Shown one piece after another: positions 1 through 5,031 of a stretch of 8,853 nucleotides of DNA. The DNA is from Sphingomonas sp. (lineage in GTDB: Bacteria > Pseudomonadota > Alphaproteobacteria > Sphingomonadales > Sphingomonadaceae), in the NCBI GenBank assembly GCA_019247755.1, contig JAFBAM010000300.1, forward strand, positions 1 to 8,853. The letters run 5' to 3'. Positions within the stretch are counted from its first letter, which is position 1. The number at the start of each line of letters is the position of its first letter. The notes beneath the pieces were generated by a model. That model saw only the letters and a program-made list of their open reading frames with translations, did not search any database and had not been told where the DNA came from. The position numbers and the translations under genes are program-made.

Positions 1-836
1 TCTTCGACAAGACCAAGAAGACGCTCTCTCAGGTCTTTGCGGCACAGCCGAAACTCGATGGTCGAACGCTCGCGGAGATGCGCCCCGTCACCTACAAAGC
101 GTCCGACGGAACGGTCATTCCCGCCTATCTGACGCTTCCGCCGGGAAAGGCGACGAAGGGCCTGCCGGCAATCGTGATGCCGCACGGTGGACCGAGTTCG
201 CGCGACTACTGGAGTTTCGACTGGCTGGCCCAATTTCTGGCAGCGCGCGGCTATGCGGTGATCCAGCCGAATTATCGCGGGTCCGATGGCTATGGGAAGG
301 CGTGGCTAAACGAGAATGGTTGGAAAGGCTGGCGGACGTCGATTGGCGACGTCAATGACGCGGCCCGGTATCTGGCCTCGTCGGGTATCGCCGATCCAAG
401 CCGCATCGCCATCGTTGGCTGGTCGTACGGCGGCTATGCGGCCCTGCAATCGGCGGAGACCGATCCTTCGCTTTACAAGGCGGTCGTTGCGGTGGCGCCC
501 GTCACGGACCTTCAGCTCCTCAAGGAGCAAGCTCGCTTCTTCACCAACATGAAGGAAGTTCAGCAGGAACTCGGGTCCGGCCCGCATCTAATTGAAGGCT
601 CGCCCGTGAACGGTGCCAGTCGCATTTCAGTGCCCGTGCTGCTCGTCCACGCGGACCGCGACATCAATGTCGACATTCAGCATTCCGACCGCATGCAGGC
701 CGCTCTCAAGAAGGCGGGGAAAGACGTTGACTATTTGCGATTGAAGGGCCTCGACCACCAGCTTGTCGACGCCAACGTCCGCGCGAACATGCTCATGAAG
801 ATGGGCCAGCTGCTCGATCGCACGATCGGTCACTGA
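1..836 (+). CDS. S9 family serine peptidase (prolyl oligopeptidase-like), C-terminal catalytic domain, 5' end missing
   Basis: The frame is open from base 3 to a TGA at 834-836, so this is the last 277 residues of a longer protein; S9 peptidases are usually 600-750 residues with an N-terminal beta-propeller, which would lie outside the window. The visible part is an alpha/beta-hydrolase. HGGPSS (oxyanion-hole region) and NYRGSDGYG are classic S9 signatures. The nucleophile is the Ser of GWSYGGY (codon 423-425), the likely acid is the second Asp of HADRD (codon 660-662), and the His is in GLDHQL (codon 756-758), so the triad is complete and correctly ordered. The motifs resemble the acylaminoacyl-peptidase/DPP4-like branch. 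It probably cleaves short peptides; whether it is exported cannot be told without the N-terminus. It converges on rpsD and shares a terminator hairpin with it. Family assignment is firm; substrate is unknown. Confidence 0.93.
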   Translation, partial: FDKTKKTLSQVFAAQPKLDGRTLAEMRPVTYKASDGTVIPAYLTLPPGKATKGLPAIVMPHGGPSSRDYWSFDWLAQFLAARGYAVIQPNYRGSDGYGKAWLNENGWKGWRTSIGDVNDAARYLASSGIADPSRIAIVGWSYGGYAALQSAETDPSLYKAVVAVAPVTDLQLLKEQARFFTNMKEVQQELGSGPHLIEGSPVNGASRISVPVLLVHADRDINVDIQHSDRMQAALKKAGKDVDYLRLKGLDHQLVDANVRANMLMKMGQLLDRTIGH

Positions 837-843
837 CAAGAAA

Positions 844-874
844 AGGGGCGGCTCGGACTTCTCCGGCCGCCCCT
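844..874. terminator. Bidirectional intrinsic terminator between the S9 peptidase and rpsD
   Basis: A perfect 9-bp inverted repeat, AGGGGCGGC (844-852) with GCCGCCCCT (866-874), extends inward by three more pairs (854-856 with 863-865) past a single bulged T, leaving a 6-base loop. On the minus strand it is followed by TTTTCTT (revcomp of 838-844), a good U-tract for ending rpsD. On the + strand it is followed by the weaker ATTTCCTT (875-882), 8 bases after the S9 peptidase stop. Placement between two convergent stop codons fits a shared terminator. Confidence 0.85.
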
Positions 875-898
875 ATTTCCTTGCGCTGAGGCTAAGGC

Positions 899-1513
899 TT
901 AGCGTGAGTAGAATTCGATCACGAGGTTCGGCTCCATCCGGACCGGATAGGGCACCTCGTCGAGCTTCGGCACCCGCGTGAACGTGATCTTCGACGTGCC
1001 GTCGGGCACCACGTAATCGGGGATGTCGCGCTCGGCGAGGCTCTGTGCCTCGATCACCAGCGCCATTTCCTGCGCCTTGGAACCGAGCTCGACGACGTCG
1101 CCGACGTTCACCTTTCGCGAGGCGATATTGCACTTCACGCCATTGACGCGGATGTGCCCGTGGCTGACGAGCTGGCGGGCGGCCCAGATGGTCGGCGCGA
1201 ACTTGGCGCGATAGACGACCATGTCGAGCCGGCGCTCGAGCAGGCCGATCAGGTTCTGCGAGGCGTCGCCCTTCATGGCCGTCGCCTCGACATAATTCCG
1301 TTTGAACTGCTTTTCGGTGATGTCGCCGTAATAGCCCTTCAGCTTCTGCTTGGCGCGGAGCTGGATGCCATAGTCGCTGAGCTTGCCCTTGCGGCGCTGG
1401 CCGTGCTGGCCCGGCCCATATTCGCGGCGGTTGACCGGGCTTTTCGGACGTCCGAAGACGTTCTCGCCCATACGGCGGTCGAGTTTATATTTGGCGCTGG
1501 TGCGCTTCGTCAC
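899..1513 (-). CDS. rpsD: 30S ribosomal protein S4
   Basis: The 204-residue protein matches the usual S4 length. S4 is a primary 16S rRNA-binding protein that nucleates assembly of the small-subunit body and helps decoding fidelity. The N-terminal part holds FGRPKSPVNRREYGPGQHGQ, typical of S4, followed by basic helices. The S4 RNA-binding domain runs from about residue 92 (RRLDMVVYRAKFA, then ARQLVSHGHIRVNG) to about 155, and the C-terminus is the typical IEFYSR. The start is GTG (1511-1513); the family N-terminus (MTKRTSAKYKLDRR) and a GGAG 8 nt upstream support it. The gene stands apart from the alpha operon, as is common in alphaproteobacteria, and has a 161-nt upstream gap with its own candidate promoter. 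In E. coli S4 represses its own operon; autoregulation here is only a possibility. Confidence 0.97.
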   Translation of the reverse strand: MTKRTSAKYKLDRRMGENVFGRPKSPVNRREYGPGQHGQRRKGKLSDYGIQLRAKQKLKGYYGDITEKQFKRNYVEATAMKGDASQNLIGLLERRLDMVVYRAKFAPTIWAARQLVSHGHIRVNGVKCNIASRKVNVGDVVELGSKAQEMALVIEAQSLAERDIPDYVVPDGTSKITFTRVPKLDEVPYPVRMEPNLVIEFYSR

Positions 1514-1521
1514 GTGTCGTT

Positions 1522-1525
1522 CTCC
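1522..1525 (-). promoter_or_regulatory. Ribosome binding site of rpsD (supports the GTG start)
   Basis: On the minus strand GGAG sits 8 nt upstream of the GTG at 1511-1513. It supports the GTG start. The same bases lie inside AATTGGAG, which can pair with an upstream leader segment. Confidence 0.75.
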
Positions 1526-1616
1526 AATTCGCTTGTTACGAGCGCCCGGACCGCACCGCCTGGACTTGCTCCAGACGCGATCGCCGCTTCACCGGGCATG
1601 CGGGATCAATTGCGAG
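1522..1616 (-). other. Possible structured rpsD leader that could hide the ribosome binding site
   Basis: On the minus strand, CTCGCAATT (1616 down to 1608) can pair with AATTGGAG (1529 down to 1522), giving 8 base pairs with one bulged G and burying the GGAG of rpsD. Between these arms lies a local hairpin, CTGGA (1574-1570) with TCCAG (1564-1560), loop of 5. A competing pairing, GCCGCT (1620-1615) with AGCGGC (1588-1583), shares bases 1615-1616 with the first arm, so the two folds exclude each other. The pairings are seen by eye; whether they form or matter is inference, and short matches arise by chance in GC-rich DNA. Confidence 0.25.
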
Positions 1617-1621
1617 CGGCG

Positions 1622-1650
1622 CGCCTAGCCGAAGAGCCTCAAACGGTCAA
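1622..1650 (-). promoter_or_regulatory. Candidate sigma-70 promoter for rpsD
   Basis: On the minus strand TTGACC (1650-1645, five of six matches to the -35 consensus) is followed after 17 nt by TAGGCG (1627-1622), a poor -10. Transcription would begin near 1615-1616, giving a leader of about 100 nt before the rpsD GTG. The -35 and spacing are good, but the -10 is weak, though alphaproteobacterial -10 elements vary. Confidence 0.35.
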
Positions 1651-1674
1651 CTGTCGCGGAGGGCAGCAGTGCCC

Positions 1675-1953
1675 TTAGTTCAGCCCGCCTGGACCGCCCG
1701 CCGGGGCAGGGGCACCACTCTCCTGACGGAGAGTGCCCTTGCCGAACGCGCTGTTGGACACACCCGGGCCTAGATCTAGGTTGCCATCGGCATCGCGGCA
1801 GACGCGGCGCTTGGAGCGGCTGCCGGTGATCTCGATATATTCGCAAACTTGCGCCGGCTTCTGCTTTTTGGTCGCCGGAGCGGGTGGCGTAATCGGCTGC
1901 GTCGCCACGGGCGCCTGGGCCATCATCATCGCGGCGAGAATCATCAAGGACAT
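1675..1953 (-). CDS. Small predicted exported protein with a Cys pair (hypothetical)
   Basis: A 92-residue protein of unknown function. Residues 1-14 form a short hydrophobic, Met-rich stretch ending in AQA, a plausible signal-peptidase I site, although no Lys or Arg precedes the hydrophobic core. A Pro/Ala-rich linker follows (15-34), then the only structured-looking part, residues 35-62: VCEYIEITGSRSKRRVCRD, with two cysteines (C37, C52) 14 residues apart that could form a disulfide after export. The tail (75-92) is Gly/Pro/Ala-rich and probably disordered. The C...E-TGSR...R-C pattern resembles small exported proteins I recall as frequent in sphingomonads, none with a known role. I chose the ATG at 1951-1953 because AGGAG lies 6 nt upstream; the TTG just before it is too close. 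It lies between trmJ and rpsD, separated by 72 and 161 nt, so it may have its own promoter. Confidence 0.75.
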   Translation of the reverse strand: MSLMILAAMMMAQAPVATQPITPPAPATKKQKPAQVCEYIEITGSRSKRRVCRDADGNLDLGPGVSNSAFGKGTLRQESGAPAPAGGPGGLN

Positions 1954-1959
1954 CAACTT

Positions 1960-1964
1960 CTCCT
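1960..1964 (-). promoter_or_regulatory. Ribosome binding site of the small exported protein
   Basis: AGGAG on the minus strand, 6 nt from the ATG at 1951-1953 and only 3 nt from the in-frame TTG at 1954-1956, so it favours the ATG. Confidence 0.75.
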
Positions 1965-1993
1965 GGGAATCGTCGGCGGCAGAAAGCCGAGAA

Positions 1994-2022
1994 ATTTCAA
2001 TGGGTCAACAGCCATTCGACAA
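1994..2022 (-). promoter_or_regulatory. Candidate promoter for the small exported protein
   Basis: On the minus strand TTGTCG (2022-2017) and TGAAAT (1999-1994) are spaced 17 nt apart, each four of six matches to the -35 and -10 consensus. A second possible -35, TTGACC (2008-2003), lies in the same gap but has no convincing -10 at the right distance. The 72-nt gap after trmJ is room enough for a promoter; support is by pattern only. Confidence 0.25.
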
Positions 2023-2025
2023 ACG

Positions 2026-2745
2026 TCATCGTTGCCGTGGAGCATTGACCAAGGCACGAATTATCCCCCGGACCGCCTTAACCTCTCGTGACGACCAGCC
2101 GGTCTTGGTGAAGATCGTTCGAAGCGTGTTTCTGGTTGCCTCCGTCCGCGACGGCGGATGGAAGTAGCCCTTGGCATCGAGCTCGTCGTTGATCTGGGCG
2201 ATCAGCCCTTCCAGCTCTCCATGTGGCGCCCGCGGTTCCAGCTCCTTGGCCGTCGGCTGGGCAAGGTTGGCCTCCTTCGACCATTCGTAAGCGAGCAGGA
2301 TGACAGCCTGGGCAAGGTTCAGCGACGCGAATTCAGGGTTGATGGGAACCGTGACGATCGCATCCGCAAGCGCGACCTCTTCGGTTTCGAGGCCGGAGCG
2401 CTCCGGCCCGAACAGGATCGCGCTTCGGTTGGGTGAGGCGGCAATGCGATCCGCCATTTCCTCCGGCCCCACCACCGGCATGACAAGGTCGCGGCGCCGG
2501 ACGGTCGAGGCGAAGACATGACTGCAGTCCGCGATCGCGTCCTGAGTGGTCGCGAACACTTCGGCCTGTTCCAGTACGATGTCCGCGCCGCTCGCCGCCG
2601 GTCCTGCTTCGGGATTGGGCCAACCGTCGCGCGGGGCGACCAGCCGCATCTCGGTGAGCCCGAAATTGAGCATAGCCCGCGCGGCCTTGCCGATGTTCTG
2701 GCCAAGCTGCGGACGAACAAGAACGATGACCGGCTTGGCGGTCAC
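2026..2745 (-). CDS. trmJ: tRNA (cytidine/uridine-2'-O-)-methyltransferase TrmJ (SPOUT/TrmH family, group 1)
   Basis: A 239-residue SPOUT methyltransferase, close to the 246 residues of E. coli TrmJ, which uses S-adenosylmethionine to methylate the 2'-OH of nucleotide 32 in the tRNA anticodon loop. The three family motifs are present and in order: NIGKAARAMLNFG (17-29), FGPERSGL (112-119) and PINPEFASLNLAQAV (134-148); the last two form the trefoil-knot SAM site. The C-terminal region (about 165-239) is the TrmJ-type extension that helps bind tRNA. The start is a GTG (2743-2745) that overlaps the nrdR stop as GTGA. No Shine-Dalgarno is visible there, so translation probably depends on ribosomes finishing nrdR. 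The frame is open further upstream to 3006, but that part lies wholly inside nrdR in another frame and does not look like the family. tRNA target is inferred from the family. Confidence 0.92.
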   Translation of the reverse strand: MTAKPVIVLVRPQLGQNIGKAARAMLNFGLTEMRLVAPRDGWPNPEAGPAASGADIVLEQAEVFATTQDAIADCSHVFASTVRRRDLVMPVVGPEEMADRIAASPNRSAILFGPERSGLETEEVALADAIVTVPINPEFASLNLAQAVILLAYEWSKEANLAQPTAKELEPRAPHGELEGLIAQINDELDAKGYFHPPSRTEATRNTLRTIFTKTGWSSREVKAVRGIIRALVNAPRQR

Positions 2746-3224
2746 AGCAATTTGTCGTGGCCGGGCGGCGGCGTCGCTTCCTTTTCCACCCGTTCGGCGA
2801 TCTCGGCGAAGTCGCCGGGGTCGCTGAAATCCTTGTAGATGCTCGCGAACCGAATGTAGGCGACATGGTCGAGCGCCTTGAGGCCGGCCATCACCGCTTC
2901 CCCGATCTTCGCGGAGCGGACTTCGTCCCCTAACGTCTCCATCTGACGCTGGATGCCGCTGACGAGCCGGTCGATCTTGGCCGCTTCGATGTCGCGCTTG
3001 CGGCACGCGTGCCCGATGGCGCGGGCGAGCTTGTCCCGATCGAACGGCTCGCGCTTACCGTCCTTCTTGACCACGGTGAGGTCGCGAAGCTGCACCCGCT
3101 CAAAAGTCGTAAATCGCGCGCCGCAGGCCTCGCACTGACGGCGGCGGCGGATCGCAGCGCCATCCTCACTCGGCCGGCTGTCCTTAACCTGGCTGTCTTC
3201 ATGCGCGCAGAACGGGCAACGCAT
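2742..3224 (-). CDS. nrdR: Transcriptional repressor NrdR
   Basis: A 160-residue NrdR (about 150 is usual). NrdR represses ribonucleotide reductase genes in response to the ATP/dATP balance. The N-terminal zinc ribbon has four cysteines, C3, C6, C31 and C34 (MRCPFC... and CEACG), and the basic SRPSEDGAAIRRRRQC segment seen in the family. An ATP-cone domain follows (about 49-139) with VVKKDGKREPFDRDKLARAI, the nucleotide-binding signature, and YIRFASIYKDF near its end. The start ATG is 3 nt after the glyA stop, with AGGGA 7 nt upstream inside the glyA end. The stop overlaps the trmJ GTG by four bases. Its regulated genes (nrd operons) are not in this window, and I saw no obvious NrdR-box palindrome in the gaps between genes here, though I could not scan formally. 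Confidence 0.97.
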   Translation of the reverse strand: MRCPFCAHEDSQVKDSRPSEDGAAIRRRRQCEACGARFTTFERVQLRDLTVVKKDGKREPFDRDKLARAIGHACRKRDIEAAKIDRLVSGIQRQMETLGDEVRSAKIGEAVMAGLKALDHVAYIRFASIYKDFSDPGDFAEIAERVEKEATPPPGHDKLL

Positions 3225-3227
3225 CCC

Positions 3228-4547
3228 TTATCCCTGGTAGATCGGGAAACGCGCGCAGAGATCGCGCACGCGCTCATTCACGGCGCGCTCGACCTCGCCG
3301 TTATTTTCGGGGCCGTTCGTCGCGAGCCCGTCGAGGACATCCGCGACCATGTCCGCGATACTGCGGAATTCGGCCTGGCCGAAGCCGCGCGTGGTCCCGG
3401 CAGGGGAGCCGACGCGAATGCCGCTGGTCTTGACCGGGGGCAGCGGGTCGAACGGCACGCCGTTCTTGTTGCAGGTGATGCCGGCATGCTCGAGGCTCTC
3501 GTCGGCGTCCTTGCCCGTGAGGCCGAGGGGGCGAAGGTCGACGAGCGCGAGGTGCGTGTCGGTACCGTCCGCGACGAGGTCGGCACCGCGTTCCTTCAGC
3601 CGGTTCGCCAGCGTCTGCGCGTTGGCGATGACGGCCTTGGCATAATCCTTGAACTCGGGCTGGAGCGCTTCGCCGAACGCTACGGCCTTCGCCGCGATCA
3701 CATGCATCAATGGGCCGCCTTGAAGGCCGGGGAACACCGCGGAGTTGATCTTCTTGGCGATGCCCTCGTCGTCGGTCAGGACCATGCCGCCCCGCGGACC
3801 GCGCAGCGTCTTATGCGTCGTCGTCGTGACGACATGGGCGTGGCCGAACGGCGTTGGATGCTCGCCGGCCGCAACCAGCCCGGCGAAATGAGCCATGTCC
3901 ACCAGGAATAAGGCGTCCACCTCGTCGCAAATCTGACGGAACCGTTCGAAGTCGAAGTGCCGGGGGTATGCAGATCCGCCGGCTATAATCAGCTTCGGCC
4001 GATGCTCTTTCGCGAGCCGCTCGACCTCGTCGAAATCGACGAGATGGTCGTCCTGCCGGACGCCGTACTGTACCGCGTTGAACCATTTGCCGGACTGTGC
4101 GGGGGGTGCGCCGTGGGTCAGGTGCCCGCCCGCCGCTAGGCTCAACCCCATGATCGTGTCGCCGGGCTTCAGCAGCGCCATCATCACGGCCCCGTTCGCC
4201 TGCGCGCCTGAATGCGGCTGAACGTTGGCGAACTGGCACCCGAACAGCTTCTTCGCCCGCTCGATCGCAAGGGTTTCGACCGCGTCCGACGGAGCGCAGC
4301 CCTGATAGTAGCGGCGGCCAGGGTAGCCTTCGGCATATTTGTTGGTGAGGACCGACCCTTGCGCATCCAGCACTGCCTTGCTGACGATATTCTCCGAGGC
4401 GATCAGCTCGATCTGGGTCTGCTCGCGCTTGAGTTCGGCCCGGATCGCATCCTCAACCGCCGGATCGTTCTGCGAAAGCGTGCTCGTGAAGAAGCCTTGC
4501 GGGACGCGGTAGCTGACGGGACGTTCGATATCGGCGGCGGTGGCCAT
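3228..4547 (-). CDS. glyA: Serine hydroxymethyltransferase
   Basis: PLP-dependent enzyme converting serine plus tetrahydrofolate to glycine plus 5,10-methylene-tetrahydrofolate, the main source of one-carbon units. It has 439 residues against 417 in E. coli; the extra is an N-terminal extension of about 17 residues, as in many alphaproteobacteria. Key residues keep the E. coli order with that constant offset: D217 and H220 in LVDMAHFAG bind the PLP ring, and K246 in TTTTHKTLRGPRGG forms the Schiff base. IELIASEN, KYAEGYPGRRYYQG and QPHSGAQAN (H112) are also present. I chose the ATG at 4545-4547, with AGGAA 8 nt upstream; a TTG one codon earlier is possible. The ATG shares one base with the rpiB TGA (TGATG), indicating coupled translation. 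Its product glycine is a substrate of HemA, encoded upstream on the same strand. Confidence 0.97.
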   Translation of the reverse strand: MATAADIERPVSYRVPQGFFTSTLSQNDPAVEDAIRAELKREQTQIELIASENIVSKAVLDAQGSVLTNKYAEGYPGRRYYQGCAPSDAVETLAIERAKKLFGCQFANVQPHSGAQANGAVMMALLKPGDTIMGLSLAAGGHLTHGAPPAQSGKWFNAVQYGVRQDDHLVDFDEVERLAKEHRPKLIIAGGSAYPRHFDFERFRQICDEVDALFLVDMAHFAGLVAAGEHPTPFGHAHVVTTTTHKTLRGPRGGMVLTDDEGIAKKINSAVFPGLQGGPLMHVIAAKAVAFGEALQPEFKDYAKAVIANAQTLANRLKERGADLVADGTDTHLALVDLRPLGLTGKDADESLEHAGITCNKNGVPFDPLPPVKTSGIRVGSPAGTTRGFGQAEFRSIADMVADVLDGLATNGPENNGEVERAVNERVRDLCARFPIYQG

Positions 4548-4993
4548 CAATGGGTTTCCTGCAGGAGCTGGGAAAGTTGGTCGACGCGGCGCTGGTGCCG
4601 GCCGCCTTCGAAGTCGGTTTCTAGGAATGCCTGAACGCAGGCGATCGCCATTTCAGGGCCAATCAGACGAGCGCCAAGCGCGATCGCGTTGGCATCGTTG
4701 TGTTTGCGGGAGAGCGTCGCCGACACCGGCTCGGAGACCTGGGCGCACCGGCACGCTGGATTGCGATTCGCTGCGATCGCCACCCCAATGCCCGATCCGC
4801 AAACCGTGATTCCCCGCTCGGCGCGGCCATCTGCGAGCGCGTCGGCCAGCATTACCCCGTATTTCGGGTAGTCGACGCTCTCGTGGCTGTTCGTCCCGAG
4901 GTCGAGCACGTCATGACCCTGCTCGCGGAGCCAGCCCGCAATCAGGTCCTTGAGGTCGACGCCGGCATGGTCGGCGGAAACGGCGATGCGCAT
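4547..4993 (-). CDS. rpiB: Ribose-5-phosphate isomerase B
   Basis: A 148-residue RpiB/LacAB-family enzyme interconverting ribose 5-phosphate and ribulose 5-phosphate in the pentose phosphate pathway. D8-H9 (SADHAG), the loop with C65 in TVCGSGIG (the proton-transfer Cys of the E. coli type enzyme), H98 in KHNDANAIALGAR and the GGRHQRRV phosphate-binding end are all present and match the E. coli positions with an offset of one. The ATG at 4991-4993 is the only reasonable start, since an in-frame TAG lies three codons upstream, yet no Shine-Dalgarno is visible in front of it. It follows the membrane sensor gene by 38 nt with no terminator between, and overlaps glyA by one base. Allose-6-phosphate isomerase activity is a possible side reaction of the family. 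Confidence 0.95.
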   Translation of the reverse strand: MRIAVSADHAGVDLKDLIAGWLREQGHDVLDLGTNSHESVDYPKYGVMLADALADGRAERGITVCGSGIGVAIAANRNPACRCAQVSEPVSATLSRKHNDANAIALGARLIGPEMAIACVQAFLETDFEGGRHQRRVDQLSQLLQETH

Positions 4994-5031
4994 GATTGAT
5001 GACTAAGGCAGGTCGGCGGGATTCGCCAGTG

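Noticed and set aside
891..903. Small palindrome GCTAAGGCTTAGC at the rpsD stop codon
   Set aside because: A 6-bp symmetric arm with a one-base centre cannot form a useful RNA hairpin; chance or codon effect is enough to explain it.
1660..1675. Hairpin AGGGCA-GCAG-TGCCCT at the stop of the small exported gene
   Set aside because: Only 6 bp, overlaps the stop codon and has no U-tract, so it is not a convincing terminator.
1154..1678. A 174-codon + strand frame across rpsD and its leader
   Set aside because: Antisense to rpsD, no recognisable domain, Ala/Leu-rich shadow composition.
2746..3006. N-terminal extension of trmJ to 326 codons
   Set aside because: The added part lies inside nrdR in another frame and is an Arg/Gly-rich shadow. 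TrmJ homology starts just after the GTG at 2743-2745.
3009..3911. A 300-codon + strand frame opposite nrdR and glyA
   Set aside because: Both opposite genes are unmistakable, and the translation has no family resemblance or plausible ribosome binding context.
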